Source: Helicobacter cetorum MIT 99-5656
GTDB taxonomy: Bacteria; Campylobacterota; Campylobacteria; Campylobacterales; Helicobacteraceae
NCBI RefSeq assembly: GCF_000259275.1
Contig: NC_017735.1
Coordinates: 806,001 to 870,000 of the forward strand
DNA length: 64,000 nucleotides
Reading direction: 5' to 3'
Shown: positions 26,655-37,520 of the stretch, piece after piece
Layout of the letters: each line of letters opens with the position of its first letter
How positions within the stretch are numbered: the first letter of the stretch is position 1
The notes under the pieces: generated by a model
Databases searched by the model: none
The model's input: only the letters and a program-made list of their open reading frames with translations
Told to the model about the DNA's origin: nothing
Position numbers and translations under genes: made by a program

Positions 26655-27644
26655 TCACTTAATAAGGATGTGCAAATATTCTTTGGTGTGCGTGGCTTTT
26701 TGCGCGCGTTTGTTATCAGCTTTAAAGCGTGTGTAAGTTTTTGTGGCTAATGAGTAAGTGCCATATTTCTCTAAGATGTTTCTAATCTCTGTTTCACTCA
26801 TAAGCCCTTCGTTGTTATAGCTTAAAAAGATGTATTTAAATCGTGCTTTTTTTATCAAATTTTCAAAAGCGTTTAAGATTTTAGCACGAGAGCAAAAAGA
26901 TGATTTTTGATAGTTGGGCAAGCCGGTTTTTCCCTTTGGAATGAAAGGCTTGTAAGTGGCAATCGTGTTTAATAAATGGTAATTCGCTCCGTATTGTCTC
27001 GCATTATAAGGGGGGTCTAAATACAAAATATCCCCTGAAATTTTTTCAATCAAATCATTAGAATCTTGCTGATACACTTCGTTTGAATTTTTACTCAAAT
27101 CAAAATGAGCGCTTTCTAATATTAGTTCTTTTGATGCGCTTCTTTTGAGCTGCTTTAAAAAAGCTCCATAAACCGAAGCGGTGTTAGCCACCCTGTCTGC
27201 ACTCTCTAATAATGAAGCGAGCAAAAAGTAATAGGTGTTGCTATCAATACTTTGAGAAAGTTTGAGTTCTTCAATTTTTAAACGCATCGCATCAATTTTT
27301 TGAGCGTTTATTTCGCTAAAATACTGCCTTTTGCTCCCCCCTAAAGAATAATGCGAATAGATAAAGCCCTTTTCTAAAGTAACGCTATTGAGCATGTTAA
27401 TAAGCTCTTCTTTATTAGGAATTTCTTTAGTGTTATAAATATAATTTTGATTCAGCACAAAGCTATAATACTCCAAATCATTAGAAATCACTTTTCTAAC
27501 AGCTCGTTTAAACGCACGCCCCACAATGCCTGTGCCAGCGAATAAATCACAAAAAATAGCGTTAGAGAGATTGTTACCCACAACAGCGTGAATATTTTCT
27601 TTGATAAAAGCAATGAGCTTGTATTTAGAGCCGATGTAGTTCAT
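26655..27644 (-). CDS. orphan adenine-N6 DNA methyltransferase (D12 class)
   Basis: This 329-residue protein begins MNYIGSKYKL and has CDLFAGTG (32-39) as the SAM motif and DPPY (210-213) as the catalytic motif, followed by NARQYGANYHLLNTIATY, a region common in Helicobacter D12 methyltransferases. No endonuclease gene lies beside it, so it appears solitary. It could affect gene expression through methylation or be the survivor of a lost R-M pair. Specificity cannot be read from the sequence. Confidence 0.85.
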   Translation of the reverse strand: MNYIGSKYKLIAFIKENIHAVVGNNLSNAIFCDLFAGTGIVGRAFKRAVRKVISNDLEYYSFVLNQNYIYNTKEIPNKEELINMLNSVTLEKGFIYSHYSLGGSKRQYFSEINAQKIDAMRLKIEELKLSQSIDSNTYYFLLASLLESADRVANTASVYGAFLKQLKRSASKELILESAHFDLSKNSNEVYQQDSNDLIEKISGDILYLDPPYNARQYGANYHLLNTIATYKPFIPKGKTGLPNYQKSSFCSRAKILNAFENLIKKARFKYIFLSYNNEGLMSETEIRNILEKYGTYSLATKTYTRFKADNKRAQKATHTKEYLHILIK

Positions 27645-27730
27645 TATTTTGTGCTGAAATAAATGTCGGTTAAAACCACTTAACCCAAATTTTATGTTTT
27701 CTAATAAATTTAAAACCTAATCAGATAATC

Positions 27731-27762
27731 TTAACCAAAAACCCACAAAGAGCTTTGGTTAA
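27731..27762 (-). terminator. hairpin at the end of the S10-spc-alpha operon
   Basis: TTAACCAAA at 27731-27739 and TTTGGTTAA at 27754-27762 form a 9-bp stem about 15 bases beyond the rplQ stop, with a T-rich segment on the minus-strand side. It is the only terminator-like element after the long r-protein operon. Confidence 0.55.
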
Positions 27763-27776
27763 TTACAGATGAAAGT

Positions 27777-28127
27777 TTATACGAATTCAATCGTAGCGAG
27801 TGTAGAAGCGTCCCCTCTTCTAAAAGTGGTGCGTTGGATTCTTGTGTAACCACCATTTCTTTGTGCGTATTTAGGTGCGATTTCAGTTACAAGCTTGTGA
27901 GTGGCTTCTTTGTTTTGCAAATATGCAAAAACATGGCGGTGCGCGTTAAAATCACCATTGCGAGCCACTGTAGTTAGTTTCTCAATATAACTGCGTAACT
28001 CTTTTGCCTTATAAATTCCGGTTTCAATTTTATTGTGTTCAATCAAAGCAATCGCTAAATTTTTTAACAATGCCTTTCTGTGTGAGCTTGTTCTACCAAG
28101 CTTACGGTATCCATGCCTATGTCTCAT
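27777..28127 (-). CDS. rplQ: 50S ribosomal protein L17
   Basis: This 116-residue protein begins [17 protein letters not shown], the standard L17 start, and is the last gene of the r-protein operon. It overlaps the rpoA stop by one base, as in most bacteria. The protein stays close to the end of the exit-tunnel region of the large subunit. No anomalies are visible. Confidence 0.97.
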   Translation of the reverse strand: MRHRHGYRKLGRTSSHRKALLKNLAIALIEHNKIETGIYKAKELRSYIEKLTTVARNGDFNAHRHVFAYLQNKEATHKLVTEIAPKYAQRNGGYTRIQRTTFRRGDASTLATIEFV

Positions 28128-29161
28128 CAGTCGTTGCCTCCCTTATCTTCTAATTTTTCTAATCTTTTCTTTAAATTTTCTTTTTGTTCAGAGCTTAATT
28201 CTGTGCCTACAGGATAGCCTAAATCATTTAGTTTTTCTGCGATTTCATCATAGGACTTCTTGCCCATGTTTTTCACGCCTTTAAGCTCTTCTTCACTCAT
28301 TAAAACGAGTTCGCCCACATACTTAATACCGATTTTATCCAAGCAATTAAAACATCTAGCACTCAAATTCATGGTTTCAATCTTAGCGCTCAAATCTTTA
28401 GAGTCATCTTTTTGTGTGTAATCATTTGAATAATCGGTATTAGTAATTGGATTCTCTCCAAAAACACCCAGCTGCTTACCCATAATCTTTACTGCAGATA
28501 AAAACGCTTCATAAGGGTCAATCTGCCCATCTGTTTCAATATTAAAAACGATTTTTTCATAGTTAGGGTCGCCCTCAACCAAAACATTTTCAATATCATA
28601 AACCACATTTTTAATCGGCGTGAAAGAACAATCTAAAGGCATGTAACTCTCAGGCATCAATTCTCTCACATTCTCACTTGGCACATAACCCATTCCCTTA
28701 TAGATAATGAGTGAAAAATTCAATTGAGTGTCTTCATTGATCGTTGCTAAGGGCATTTCAGGATTCACTATCTCTACATGCTCAGAAACTAAATCTCTAG
28801 CCCTAAGCTCCATAGGTCCCTTAAAAGAATAATCCACTACAACTGACTGGTTCTCTTGAGAAGCATTCTCCTCTGCTAACGCCTTAGCTATAAAGCGAAT
28901 GTTTTTTAAGTTCATTATAAAGAGAGATACATCTTCAGTTACCCCCCTTAATGAGTCAAACTCATGATGAACGCCTTCAATCTTCAAACCTATAGGGGCA
29001 TATCCTACAGAGCTTAAAAGCAATAACCTTCTGATAGGATGAGCAAGTGTAACGGCATAGCCAAACTCAAATGGAGCTAGAGAAATCTTAACCCGATTAT
29101 CCTCTTTCTCTAACACCTTGATTTCTGAAGGAATCAATGGTGCTGTTTTGATAAATTTCAT
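28127..29161 (-). CDS. rpoA: RNA polymerase alpha subunit
   Basis: This 344-residue protein has the N-terminal assembly domain ([16 protein letters not shown]) and the C-terminal domain (LIVD-type helix-hairpin-helix, [12 protein letters not shown] near 300) that contacts UP elements and activators. It lies 11 bases after rpsD and overlaps rplQ. In Helicobacter the linker is longer than in E. coli; the same is seen here. Confidence 0.97.
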   Translation of the reverse strand: MKFIKTAPLIPSEIKVLEKEDNRVKISLAPFEFGYAVTLAHPIRRLLLLSSVGYAPIGLKIEGVHHEFDSLRGVTEDVSLFIMNLKNIRFIAKALAEENASQENQSVVVDYSFKGPMELRARDLVSEHVEIVNPEMPLATINEDTQLNFSLIIYKGMGYVPSENVRELMPESYMPLDCSFTPIKNVVYDIENVLVEGDPNYEKIVFNIETDGQIDPYEAFLSAVKIMGKQLGVFGENPITNTDYSNDYTQKDDSKDLSAKIETMNLSARCFNCLDKIGIKYVGELVLMSEEELKGVKNMGKKSYDEIAEKLNDLGYPVGTELSSEQKENLKKRLEKLEDKGGND

Positions 29162-29172
29162 GCTCTAACCCC

Positions 29173-29799
29173 TTACTTAGAATACAATTCTACAATTAGT
29201 CTTTCTTCAATAGGGATAACCACTTCTTCTCTTTCAGGGTAGCGAGTAAAGATACCATATTTCTTATCTTTTTCCACATCAATCCATGGAACAATTCCTG
29301 TTTGAGCGGTCAAATCCATAGCACGCACGACCTGTGGATTACTCTTAGTTTTTTCTATAATCTCAACCTTTTGCCCTGAACGCACGAAATAAGATGGAAT
29401 ATCCAAACGCTTACCATCTACGAGTACATGCCCATGTGTTACTAATTGTCTGGCGGAACTTCTAGTAGTAGCAAATCCCATGCGATAGACTACATTATCT
29501 AATCTTCTCTCAATCAAACGAATAAGATTTTCACCCGTATTGCCGTCCAAGCGGTTCGCTTCTGTAAAGATACTTCTAAATTGCTTCTCAGAGATTCCAT
29601 ACATCATTTTGGCTTTTTGCTTTTCTCTCAACTGCAAGCCGTAATCTGAAATCTTAGCACGCCTTTGTCCGTGCTGACCTGGTCCATAAGCTCTCTTGTC
29701 TAAAGCACTCTTTCCACTTAATCTTCTCTCGCCCTTTAAAGCTAAAGAAACCCCAAAACGCCTTTCTAATTTTTCTACTGCACCTCTATATCTTGCCAT
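29173..29799 (-). CDS. rpsD: 30S ribosomal protein S4
   Basis: This 208-residue protein carries the S4 RNA-binding domain ([25 protein letters not shown]). It lacks the zinc-type cysteines at the N terminus. S4 nucleates assembly of the 5' domain of 16S rRNA and often represses its own operon; no leader structure is evident here. It lies 9 bases after rpsK. Confidence 0.97.
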   Translation of the reverse strand: MARYRGAVEKLERRFGVSLALKGERRLSGKSALDKRAYGPGQHGQRRAKISDYGLQLREKQKAKMMYGISEKQFRSIFTEANRLDGNTGENLIRLIERRLDNVVYRMGFATTRSSARQLVTHGHVLVDGKRLDIPSYFVRSGQKVEIIEKTKSNPQVVRAMDLTAQTGIVPWIDVEKDKKYGIFTRYPEREEVVIPIEERLIVELYSK

Positions 29800-29808
29800 A
29801 AAACCTCC

Positions 29809-30204
29809 TTATACTCTTCTTCTTTTAGGCGGTCTGCAACCATTGTGGGGAAGCGGAGTAATGTCTTTAATCCAAAGCACTTTAATGCCTTCAGTTGCAC
29901 CCACACTCTTAATAGCAGTTTCACGCCCACTACCTGGACCTTGAACCTTAATGCCTACCTCTTTAACGCCATGCTCTTTAGCCTTACTCAACGCACTTTC
30001 TACGGCTTGTTGAGCCGCATAAGGAGTGGATTTTTTAGAACCCTTAAATCCTAAACCGCCTGCAGTACTCCAGCAAATCACATTGCCCATTTCATCAGTT
30101 ATAGTGATGTTTGTGTTATTAAAGGTTGCTGAAATATAAACAACCCCTCTAGCAATATTTTTTTTGACTACTTTCTTTTTAGTCGCTACATTTCTCTTAG
30201 CCAT
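29809..30204 (-). CDS. rpsK: 30S ribosomal protein S11
   Basis: This 131-residue protein has the conserved [16 protein letters not shown] and [10 protein letters not shown] motifs. It lies between rpsM and rpsD on the platform of the small subunit. The N terminus is Lys-rich, as in related Helicobacter S11 proteins. Confidence 0.97.
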   Translation of the reverse strand: MAKRNVATKKKVVKKNIARGVVYISATFNNTNITITDEMGNVICWSTAGGLGFKGSKKSTPYAAQQAVESALSKAKEHGVKEVGIKVQGPGSGRETAIKSVGATEGIKVLWIKDITPLPHNGCRPPKRRRV

Positions 30205-30226
30205 AAAATCATCATCTCCTTATTTG

Positions 30227-30589
30227 CTACTTGCTACCCACGGTTTTTTTCTTACCCTTACGAGTTCTAGCGTTATTTTTAGTGGTTTGACCCCTTACAG
30301 GAAGCCCCTTACGATGCCTAATACCACGATAACTTCCTAAGTCCATTAAAGATTTTATATCCATTTGAACTTTCTTACGCAAATCACCCTCTACCAAGTA
30401 GCTTTGCTGGATTTTCTTAGCAATACTAGATGCTTCATCTTCGCTCAATTCATGCACACGCTTATCAAAAGAAATGCCCACCGCTTCTAAAATTTCTCTG
30501 GAACTCTTAAGCCCAATCCCATAAATGTAGGTAAGGGCATACTCTACTCTCTTCTTTTTTGGTAAATCTACACCAGCAATCCTTGCCAT
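30227..30589 (-). CDS. rpsM: 30S ribosomal protein S13
   Basis: This 120-residue protein begins [10 protein letters not shown] and has the helix-hairpin [11 protein letters not shown] and the C-terminal [13 protein letters not shown] tail that enters the decoding region. It follows rpmJ after a short gap. The stop lies 22 bases before rpsK. Confidence 0.97.
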   Translation of the reverse strand: MARIAGVDLPKKKRVEYALTYIYGIGLKSSREILEAVGISFDKRVHELSEDEASSIAKKIQQSYLVEGDLRKKVQMDIKSLMDLGSYRGIRHRKGLPVRGQTTKNNARTRKGKKKTVGSK

Positions 30590-30592
30590 GCT

Positions 30593-30706
30593 TTATCCTT
30601 GTCTTTGTTTGTGTTTAGGGGTAGCACAGATAACTCTGATAACGCCCCTTCTCTTAATAATTTTGCACTTATCGCACATCTTCTTCACTGATGGCCTGAC
30701 TTTCAT
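30593..30706 (-). CDS. rpmJ: 50S ribosomal protein L36
   Basis: This 37-residue protein, easy to miss because of its size, begins [15 protein letters not shown] and ends KHKQRQG. The zinc ribbon is complete: Cys11, Cys14, Cys27 and His32, so it is the zinc-binding type. It sits between infA (about 78 bases upstream) and rpsM, its usual position. Confidence 0.95.
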
Positions 30707-30784
30707 AATTTCGCTCCTTTGAAATAATTAGGCACTACTAAAAACTTTTATACTAACATATTTTAATTGAAATAACTCTTAAAT

Positions 30785-31003
30785 TCACTTGTATCTAAAA
30801 GTTATCCGACCTTTGTCTAAACTATAGGGCGTAAGCTCTAGCTTGACCCTATCACCTAAAGAAATCCGAATATAGTGCATACGCATCTTTCCAGAAATCC
30901 TGCACAGCACTACATGCTTGTTGTCTAACTCCACCTTGAAAGTAGCGTTAGGCAACGCCTCAATCACTTTTCCATCAACTTCTATAACATCATCTCTTGC
31001 CAT
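30785..31003 (-). CDS. infA: translation initiation factor IF-1
   Basis: This 72-residue OB-fold protein ([40 protein letters not shown]) is IF-1. Its ATG shares one base with the map stop, so map and infA are translationally coupled. It blocks the A site during 30S initiation. Confidence 0.97.
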   Translation of the reverse strand: MARDDVIEVDGKVIEALPNATFKVELDNKHVVLCRISGKMRMHYIRISLGDRVKLELTPYSLDKGRITFRYK

Positions 31004-31764
31004 TAATGCTCCGTAAGAATCACTGCTTTATTGTCAATAATTGCGATAGTATGCTCATGATGGCTCGTATTGAGTCCATCTACTGAAACCACGCTCCACT
31101 TGTCCTCTAGTATTTTAGGCTCACCCTGTTTTTGACACACCATAGGCTCTAAACAAAATACCATGCCTTCTTTGATTTTAGGACCACTACTTGGCTTCAC
31201 ACCCTTTTCTAGGTAGTTAGGAATTTCAGGTTCTTCATGGGGTTTTCTACCAATGCCATGTCCACAAAACCCTTTCAAAGGCACAAAACCCCTTCCTACA
31301 ATAGCACCCTCTAAAATTTGGCTCAACTCTTTAAAATGCATGCCCACTTCAATCAAACTAATGGCGTGCATTAGGGTATCCTTAGAGCAAGCGAGCAATT
31401 TCTCATCTTGTGAGCTTATCGCACCTACAGGAAGTGTAACGGCCGCATCGCCATAATAGCCATCAATCTCCACCCCCAAATCCAAACCTATAATATCGCC
31501 CTCTTGTAAAACATAATCAGTAGGAATACCATGAATTACAACCGCATTCAACGACATGCATACAGAATTAGGAAATCCATATAACCCCTTAAAGGCGGGT
31601 CTAGCTCCAAAAGATTTGATGAACTCTTCAGCCATTTTATCTAACTCTAAAAGTGAAACACCGGGTTTTACTTCTTGCTCCAAAAAAGCTAAGGTTTTAG
31701 CGGTAAGTTCTCCGGCTTTTCTTAGAGCTTTGATTTCTTTGGGGCTTTTAATAGAAATTGCCAT
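31003..31764 (-). CDS. map: methionine aminopeptidase type I
   Basis: This 253-residue M24 metallopeptidase has the two-metal ligand set spread over [14 protein letters not shown] (two Asp), [12 protein letters not shown] (His), GMVFCLEPM (Glu) and SHHEHTIAI with the terminal Glu. It removes the initiator Met from nascent proteins. It is tightly packed between secY (1-base overlap) and infA, its usual position in the spc operon. Confidence 0.97.
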   Translation of the reverse strand: MAISIKSPKEIKALRKAGELTAKTLAFLEQEVKPGVSLLELDKMAEEFIKSFGARPAFKGLYGFPNSVCMSLNAVVIHGIPTDYVLQEGDIIGLDLGVEIDGYYGDAAVTLPVGAISSQDEKLLACSKDTLMHAISLIEVGMHFKELSQILEGAIVGRGFVPLKGFCGHGIGRKPHEEPEIPNYLEKGVKPSSGPKIKEGMVFCLEPMVCQKQGEPKILEDKWSVVSVDGLNTSHHEHTIAIIDNKAVILTEH

Positions 31765-33026
31765 TAAAAGCCTACCGCACTCAGAGTCTTATACTTACTC
31801 ATATAAACCTGTGCCTCAATCTTCTTCATGGTATCAATTGCAACTTGAACCACAATCAACACTGCGGTGCCTCCAAAATAAAATGGCACACCCATAGCCT
31901 TCACTAAAATCCAAGGCACAGTAGAGATTAATGCCAAATACAATGAACCCCATAAAGTGAGCTTACTGGCTACAGAATTTAAAAACGATGAAGTTCCCTC
32001 TCCAGGTCTAAGTCCCGGAATATACCCGCCATTACGCCTCAAATTGTCCGCAATATCTTTAGAATTAAACACAATAGAAGAGTAAAAATAAGCAAAGAAT
32101 ATAATGAGCAAGAACATTAAAATATTATATGCATACCCTTGCGGACTTAAAAAATCCGCAATAGCTTGCAAGGTTTTATTACTTGTGGCTTGCTGTAAAA
32201 TAGTAGAAGGAAATACCAGTAACGCTGAAGCAAAAATCGGCGGAATCACTCCGCTTAAATTTAACTTAATGGGAATGTAGTTCATGATGCGCTTATTTTG
32301 ATTTTGCATAACCACTTTGCGTGCATAAGAAATAGGAATCCTTCGCTCTGCTAACTCCACATAGATGATAACAAACACGGTTGCTAAAATAATCAGCACA
32401 ATACCAATCAGCATTAAGATATTGATAACGCCGGTATTGACAAGGTTAAATGTACCTGAAATCGCCGCCGGAATCCCTGAAACAATCCCCGCAAAAATAA
32501 TGAGACTGATTCCATTACCCACGCCTCGTTGTGTGATTTGCTCTCCTATCCACATAAGCAACATCGTTCCTGTAAGCATAGAAAACGCTGAAACCACTAT
32601 AAAGACTTGCATATCAATCATGATAGCCCCATTCGCTCCACCGCTAATGCTTCTCAAGCCAACTGAAACACTCACTGCTTGTATCAAAGTGATTAAAATG
32701 GTTAGATAGCGAACAATTTGCATGTATTTTTGCATGCCATCTCGCTCTTTCTTCATTTTAGCCAAGTTAGGAAAGGTGGCACTCAAAAGCTCCATAATAA
32801 TGGAAGAAGTGATGTAGGGCATAATACCCAAAGAAATAATACTCAAGCGAGAAACCGCATTGCCACTAAACATGTTAAACAGCCCCAAGGCATTATTTGA
32901 ATTGCTGTCAAAAAAGGCCTTAATCGCTGCCAAATCTACGCCGGGAATGGGAATATAAGCTAATACTCTGTAGAGAAATAAAAAACCTAAAGTGATGAGT
33001 ATCTTACTAGCAATGGCTTTATTCAT
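31764..33026 (-). CDS. secY: preprotein translocase channel subunit SecY
   Basis: This 420-residue protein has ten membrane helices, a plug-forming segment and the cytosolic loop motif YVELAERRIPISYARK plus GLRPGEGTSSFLN. It forms the SecYEG pore together with SecE and SecG, which are outside this window. The start is about 55 bases after rplO; map overlaps its stop by one base. Confidence 0.97.
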   Translation of the reverse strand: MNKAIASKILITLGFLFLYRVLAYIPIPGVDLAAIKAFFDSNSNNALGLFNMFSGNAVSRLSIISLGIMPYITSSIIMELLSATFPNLAKMKKERDGMQKYMQIVRYLTILITLIQAVSVSVGLRSISGGANGAIMIDMQVFIVVSAFSMLTGTMLLMWIGEQITQRGVGNGISLIIFAGIVSGIPAAISGTFNLVNTGVINILMLIGIVLIILATVFVIIYVELAERRIPISYARKVVMQNQNKRIMNYIPIKLNLSGVIPPIFASALLVFPSTILQQATSNKTLQAIADFLSPQGYAYNILMFLLIIFFAYFYSSIVFNSKDIADNLRRNGGYIPGLRPGEGTSSFLNSVASKLTLWGSLYLALISTVPWILVKAMGVPFYFGGTAVLIVVQVAIDTMKKIEAQVYMSKYKTLSAVGF

Positions 33027-33081
33027 AATCTTACTTATCCTTATTTCTCTAATTTCAAATTAAGCTGGTAAGGCTGAAGCA

Positions 33082-33483
33082 TTACTTCTGCCCGCTTGTT
33101 TTAATTCTCTCATCTTTAATTTTAGAAGCTAGTGTTTTTGCATCCTTACCGATTAACTTCACGCCTTCAATATAAAGGGGAAAATGATGGATTGAACGCA
33201 AACTTGAAAAAGTGATTTCTTCTAAACTCTTAATCGCTTCACATTTTTCTACATTGATAGAGTAGATGTAAGAATCCTTAGTCCTAAAACCTACTTTAGG
33301 TAAACGGCGTTGTAAAGGCTGCTGTCCGCCTTCAAAACCTCTTTTAGCTTTATAACCGGTTCTTGCTGTTTGACCTTTACCACCCCTTGTGGCGGTCTTT
33401 CCCATACCGCTTCCTTGACCACGACCCACGCGTTTGATTTTTTTAACGCTACCTTTAGCGGGTTTTAAATTTTCTAATCCCAT
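33082..33483 (-). CDS. rplO: 50S ribosomal protein L15
   Basis: This 133-residue basic protein starts [22 protein letters not shown] and has the [20 protein letters not shown] segment typical of L15. The N-terminal tail is Gly/Lys-rich and reaches into the large-subunit RNA. It lies 17 bases after rpsE in the spc operon. Confidence 0.97.
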   Translation of the reverse strand: MGLENLKPAKGSVKKIKRVGRGQGSGMGKTATRGGKGQTARTGYKAKRGFEGGQQPLQRRLPKVGFRTKDSYIYSINVEKCEAIKSLEEITFSSLRSIHHFPLYIEGVKLIGKDAKTLASKIKDERIKTSGQK

Positions 33484-33500
33484 TGAATAATCCTTCTCAA

Positions 33501-33944
33501 CTATGCCTTGATTTTAGCTAGAGCGTCAAAAGTCGCACGCACAACATTATAGGGGTTATTTGAGCCTAAAGACTTGGTTAGGATATCCTTAATGCCTGCC
33601 AATTCAATAATAGGGCGTGTTGAACCACCAGCAATAACTCCTGTTCCTTCACTTGCAGGTTTCAATAAAATACGACTCGCATTGTATTTGTGCTCAATAT
33701 CGTGGGCGATGGTTGTTCCCTTGATAGTTACATGAATAAGGTTTTTAAACGCATCATCTACCGCTTTTTTAATGGCATCAGGAACTTCTTTAGCCTTACC
33801 CAAACCAAACCCTACAAGCCCATTCTTATTGCCTACAACCACCAAAGCGTTGAAACGAAATCTTCTACCACCCTTAACCACTTTGGTTACACGACCAATA
33901 TTAACAACGACTTCTTGAAACTCTTCTCTATTAATCTCTTCCAT
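33501..33944 (-). CDS. rpsE: 30S ribosomal protein S5
   Basis: This 147-residue protein has the S5 double-stranded RNA-binding motif [20 protein letters not shown]. The frame extends to an ATG at 33962 overlapping the rplR stop, but I choose the internal ATG at 33944 because AAGGA lies just upstream with good spacing and [11 protein letters not shown] is the Helicobacter S5 start. It belongs to the spc group. Confidence 0.93.
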   Translation of the reverse strand: MEEINREEFQEVVVNIGRVTKVVKGGRRFRFNALVVVGNKNGLVGFGLGKAKEVPDAIKKAVDDAFKNLIHVTIKGTTIAHDIEHKYNASRILLKPASEGTGVIAGGSTRPIIELAGIKDILTKSLGSNNPYNVVRATFDALAKIKA

Positions 33945-33958
33945 ACCTTTCCTTTCTG

Positions 33959-34318
33959 TCATAGAGCGATTCCATTCTCTCTCAAGCTTTCAGCAAACGC
34001 CGCTACCACACCATGATAGAGATAGCCATTCCTATCATAAACTGCTCGCTCAATCCCCGCTTTTTTTAGCTCTTCAGCAAAGAGAGTGCCTAATTTTTTA
34101 GCATCTTCTTGCGTGTTCTTAAAGCCCATTTTTCTGCCATCAATGTGTGCTATCGTGCTTTGTTTAGCATCATCAATCGCTTGAGCATAGAAGTAGCGAT
34201 TTGAACGAAAAACGCTCACTCTTGGTCTTAACGCATCGCCAAAGAGCTTGCTCTTAATTCTTAACTTCCTACGCTCTCTTAAGGCTTTCTTTTTATATAA
34301 TGCTTTCGCGTTCATCAC
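33959..34318 (-). CDS. rplR: 50S ribosomal protein L18
   Basis: This 119-residue protein has the 5S-rRNA-binding L18 features [20 protein letters not shown] and [20 protein letters not shown]. The first two codons are both ATG, so the true start may be one codon downstream. It overlaps the longest rpsE frame by 4 bases. Confidence 0.96.
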   Translation of the reverse strand: MMNAKALYKKKALRERRKLRIKSKLFGDALRPRVSVFRSNRYFYAQAIDDAKQSTIAHIDGRKMGFKNTQEDAKKLGTLFAEELKKAGIERAVYDRNGYLYHGVVAAFAESLRENGIAL

Positions 34319-34328
34319 TTCACCTTAC

Positions 34329-34865
34329 CTATTTTTTAGCTGTTTTACCAGCTTTTCTAATAATGACTTCATCGCTATATTTCACACCCTTGCCCTTGTA
34401 TGGCTCTGGGGGTCTAAAGCTTCTAATCTCAGCGGCAACTTGCCCTACTTTTTGCTTATCGCTTCCCTTGATAGTGATAGTGTTCTTTTCTACCACCATT
34501 TCAATCCCTTCTGGAATAGGATATTTAACAGGGTGGCTAAAACCTAAGCTTAAATCCAAAGTTTTATTACTTAAAGCTACCTTGTAACCCACGCCATTCA
34601 CTTCCAAAGTCTTAGAAAAACCGGTGCTTAATCCAATAACAATATTATTCGCTAAAGCCCCATAAGTTCCCCAATAAGCCCTAGATTGTGCGTCTTCGCC
34701 TACAGGCTGAAAGCTTAGTTGATTGTTTTCAAGCACAATCTTCACTCTGTTATGAGTTTCTAATTCTTGCTTTTCCTTGCTGTTTTTAAAAAGAAGCTTG
34801 CTTCCTTCAACGCTCGCTTGCACAGAGCTTGGAATTTCAATGATTCTTTTTCCAATTCTTGACAT
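34329..34865 (-). CDS. rplF: 50S ribosomal protein L6
   Basis: This 178-residue protein has the two L6 domains, including [20 protein letters not shown] and [14 protein letters not shown] near the C terminus. It lies 10 bases upstream of the rplR start and 10 bases after rpsH. No anomaly is visible. Confidence 0.97.
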   Translation of the reverse strand: MSRIGKRIIEIPSSVQASVEGSKLLFKNSKEKQELETHNRVKIVLENNQLSFQPVGEDAQSRAYWGTYGALANNIVIGLSTGFSKTLEVNGVGYKVALSNKTLDLSLGFSHPVKYPIPEGIEMVVEKNTITIKGSDKQKVGQVAAEIRSFRPPEPYKGKGVKYSDEVIIRKAGKTAKK

Positions 34866-34875
34866 CTCTTATCCT

Positions 34876-35271
34876 TTACCAAATGCTACAAAGCACTTCG
34901 CCACCGACATTTTGTCTGTAAGCTTCTTCGTTAGTAATCACGCCCTTAGAAGTGCTTACCACAATCACGCCATAACCATTTTTAAAGCGTTTTAACTCAC
35001 TCTTTTGCTTATACACACGACGACCGGGCTTACTCAAACGCTTCACTTCGCTAATCTTTGAATGCCCTTTTTCATCATAAGCTAATTGCACATAAATAGA
35101 TTGCTTCTTGTATTTATCTTTAATATTAAAGTCTTTAATAAAACCTTTTTCTTTAAAAATTTCTAAAATAGAAACCACAATCTTTGCATAATAAAGCTGT
35201 GTAACTTCTAAGCGACGCATAGAAGCGTTTCTCAAACGAGTTAATGAGTCTGCAATTATATCATTTACCAT
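34876..35271 (-). CDS. rpsH: 30S ribosomal protein S8
   Basis: This 131-residue protein begins [20 protein letters not shown] and ends GGEVLCSIW, with the [14 protein letters not shown] motif. It binds the central domain of 16S rRNA; in E. coli it represses the spc operon, but no leader element is visible here. Confidence 0.97.
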   Translation of the reverse strand: MVNDIIADSLTRLRNASMRRLEVTQLYYAKIVVSILEIFKEKGFIKDFNIKDKYKKQSIYVQLAYDEKGHSKISEVKRLSKPGRRVYKQKSELKRFKNGYGVIVVSTSKGVITNEEAYRQNVGGEVLCSIW

Positions 35272-35280
35272 ATCTTATCC

Positions 35281-35466
35281 TTACCAACTAGCCTTTCTTA
35301 AGCCCGGGATTAGCCCCTCATTGCCCATCTTTCTAAGGCATACTCTACAAAGTCCAAAATCTCTATAAACAGAATGCGGTCTGCCACAAATCCTGCATCT
35401 AGTGTAGGCTCTTACCTCAAATTTTGGTTTTCTCTGAGCCTTTGCTATCATTGATTTTTTAGCCAT
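35281..35466 (-). CDS. rpsN: 30S ribosomal protein S14, zinc-binding type
   Basis: This 61-residue protein carries a complete zinc ribbon, CRICG and CRVCL, which makes it the short C+ form (type Z) rather than the long zinc-free form of E. coli. It lies between rplE and rpsH with short gaps. Confidence 0.97.
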   Translation of the reverse strand: MAKKSMIAKAQRKPKFEVRAYTRCRICGRPHSVYRDFGLCRVCLRKMGNEGLIPGLRKASW

Positions 35467-35478
35467 ATTCTTAATCCC

Positions 35479-36024
35479 TTATCTTACTTTTGCAAAAGGC
35501 AATCCAAGCAACTCTAATAACTTGAACGCTTCTTTGTCGCTGTCTGTAGAAGTTACCATAGTGATATTCATTCCATGACTTACCATAATATCATCATAAA
35601 CCACTTCTGGAAAAATCAATTGCTCATTGATACCAAAGGTATAGTTCCCACGCCCATCAAAACCATTTCGTGAAATCCCTCTAAAGTCTTTCACTCTGGG
35701 TAAAGAAATCACAATAAGCTTTTCTAAGAAATTATACATGCGCTTATTTCTTAAAGTAACCTTCGCACCTACAGCCATACCTTCTCTAATCTTAAACCCT
35801 GCAACAGATTTTTTCGCCTTAGTGATAACGGCTTTTTGCCCTGCAATCAAAGAAATCGTTTGTGCGATATTTTGCATGATTTTCATATCTTTTGAATGCG
35901 ACCCAGCACCCACACTAATAACGATTTTTTCTAGCTTAGGTAAAAGCATAGGATTTTTTATGTCTAATTCTTGAGCGAGTTTTGCTCTCACTTCATCTTG
36001 ATAAAATTGTTTCAAACCAAACAT
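35479..36024 (-). CDS. rplE: 50S ribosomal protein L5
   Basis: This 181-residue protein has the L5 features [31 protein letters not shown] and [16 protein letters not shown]. It binds 5S rRNA with L18. It lies 12 bases after rplX. Confidence 0.97.
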   Translation of the reverse strand: MFGLKQFYQDEVRAKLAQELDIKNPMLLPKLEKIVISVGAGSHSKDMKIMQNIAQTISLIAGQKAVITKAKKSVAGFKIREGMAVGAKVTLRNKRMYNFLEKLIVISLPRVKDFRGISRNGFDGRGNYTFGINEQLIFPEVVYDDIMVSHGMNITMVTSTDSDKEAFKLLELLGLPFAKVR

Positions 36025-36036
36025 GCATCTAACTCC

Positions 36037-36258
36037 TTATGCTTTCTTCACATTAGAAATGTGCATAGGCTTTTCTTTTTGGATAAAGCCCCCTTTAGGG
36101 TTATCATCAGTAGGCTTAATCGCTTTTTTCACCACCTTACACCCTTCTACAATCACTTCAGAAGTCTTAGGAAATACCGCTAAAACCTTAGCAACCTTAC
36201 CTTTATCGTCTCCTGCAATGATTTTAACCATGTCATTCTTTTTAATCTTGCATTTCAT
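36037..36258 (-). CDS. rplX: 50S ribosomal protein L24
   Basis: This 73-residue protein has the KOW motif [17 protein letters not shown] near the N terminus and ends [10 protein letters not shown]. It is shorter than E. coli L24 (104) but of the length normal for epsilonproteobacteria. Its ATG overlaps the rplN stop by one base. Confidence 0.96.
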   Translation of the reverse strand: MKCKIKKNDMVKIIAGDDKGKVAKVLAVFPKTSEVIVEGCKVVKKAIKPTDDNPKGGFIQKEKPMHISNVKKA

Positions 36259-36626
36259 TATAAAACCTCCGGTGCTAGAGAAATAATTTTCATAAAATTA
36301 GCATAACGCACTTCTCTGCTCACTGGTCCAAAAATCCTTGTGCCAATAGGGTCTTTTTTAGCATCTAAGATAACAGCTGCATTATCATCAAAACGCACCA
36401 AAGAACCATTTTTTCTTTGAATTTCTTTCTTAGTTCTAACAATAACTGCTTTTACCACCTGACCACGCTTAACCTTGCCATTAGGAATAGCCTTCTTCAC
36501 AGAAGCTACAATCACGCTACCTACGCTCGCATAACGCTTATGACTCCCACCTAATACCTTAATACACATGATTTCTTTAGCACCGCTATTGTCTGCTACG
36601 CTTAATCTTGTAAAACTTTGTATCAT
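36258..36626 (-). CDS. rplN: 50S ribosomal protein L14
   Basis: This 122-residue protein begins [20 protein letters not shown], the canonical L14 start, and has the GRKR-like segment [19 protein letters not shown]. It lies 3 bases after rpsQ. Confidence 0.97.
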   Translation of the reverse strand: MIQSFTRLSVADNSGAKEIMCIKVLGGSHKRYASVGSVIVASVKKAIPNGKVKRGQVVKAVIVRTKKEIQRKNGSLVRFDDNAAVILDAKKDPIGTRIFGPVSREVRYANFMKIISLAPEVL

Positions 36627-36629
36627 GCC

Positions 36630-36890
36630 TTATACTCCCACTACTAAAATTTCTTTGAGCGTAAAAGACTTAGTTTTAGAAATCGGTTTGCACTCAATCG
36701 CACTCACAAAATCCCCTACTTTCACTTGATTGTCTTGGTCATGGATAGTGTATTTCTTAAACTTCTTAACAATCTTTCGGTATTTTTCATGCACCACTTT
36801 TCTTTCTACAAGAATAACGGCACTTCTCTCAGCTGACTTGCTGATAACCTTGCCTTGCACTAGCCTTTTATGTGGCTCTTTAGTATTCAT
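36630..36890 (-). CDS. rpsQ: 30S ribosomal protein S17
   Basis: This 86-residue OB-fold protein has the S17 pattern [28 protein letters not shown] and [16 protein letters not shown]. It lies between rpmC and rplN. Length is normal. Confidence 0.96.
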   Translation of the reverse strand: MNTKEPHKRLVQGKVISKSAERSAVILVERKVVHEKYRKIVKKFKKYTIHDQDNQVKVGDFVSAIECKPISKTKSFTLKEILVVGV

Positions 36891-36908
36891 AACTTCTACC
36901 CTTTTTTA

Positions 36909-37106
36909 CTAAACATTTGAAGAATGATGTGCATTAATGGCGGTATTAATGCGAGCAATATTTCTTCTAGCTTTCTTAATCTCATTAGGATTACTCAATT
37001 GCATAGCCTTTAGCTTAATGCGTAACTCAAAAAGTTCTGCTTTCTTAGCATGCAACAATTCTTTTAATTCCGTAATACTCTTATCTTTCAACTCAGTATA
37101 TTTCAT
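36909..37106 (-). CDS. rpmC: 50S ribosomal protein L29
   Basis: This 65-residue helical protein starts [10 protein letters not shown]. The frame is open to an ATG at 37118, but the ATG at 37106 fits the known Helicobacter start and removes most overlap with rplP. It has the usual two-helix layout with [11 protein letters not shown] near the end. Confidence 0.94.
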   Translation of the reverse strand: MKYTELKDKSITELKELLHAKKAELFELRIKLKAMQLSNPNEIKKARRNIARINTAINAHHSSNV

Positions 37107-37518
37107 TTTCGCTCTCACAAGTTACAATTTTAGTTTTAAAAGGAAGTTTACTCTGAGCTAATGCTAAAGCTTCTCTAGCTAGTCCTTCTTCAATACCTAA
37201 CATTTCATAAACGATTCTACCGGGCTTAATATTCATCACCCATTTTTCTACAGAACCCTTACCTTTACCCATTCTGGTCTCTAAAGGTTTAGCAGTTAAA
37301 GGCTTGTCTGGGAATACCCTAATCCATACCTTGCCCGCTCTTTTAATGTGTCTGGTCATAGCCACCCTTGCAGATTCAATTTGTCTTGAGTCAATGCGCC
37401 CATGCTCTATAGCTTTAATCGCAATATCTCCAAACGCAATGGAATTGCCACGATAGGCCTTACCACGATTGCGTCCTTTCATTTGCTTTCTATATTTTGT
37501 TCTTTTTGGCATTAACAT
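37093..37518 (-). CDS. rplP: 50S ribosomal protein L16
   Basis: This 141-residue protein begins [20 protein letters not shown] and has IWIRVFP-like [15 protein letters not shown] and the [11 protein letters not shown] loop that reaches the peptidyl-transferase region. An internal ATG two codons in is an alternative start. It overlaps rpmC by 14 bases. Confidence 0.96.
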   Translation of the reverse strand: MLMPKRTKYRKQMKGRNRGKAYRGNSIAFGDIAIKAIEHGRIDSRQIESARVAMTRHIKRAGKVWIRVFPDKPLTAKPLETRMGKGKGSVEKWVMNIKPGRIVYEMLGIEEGLAREALALAQSKLPFKTKIVTCESENEIY

Positions 37519-37520
37519 AA

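Noticed and set aside
23300-27644. Prophage or IS element carrying the R-M genes
   Set aside because: No transposase, integrase, terminal inverted repeats or phage structural genes are visible; only R-M and methyltransferase genes are present.
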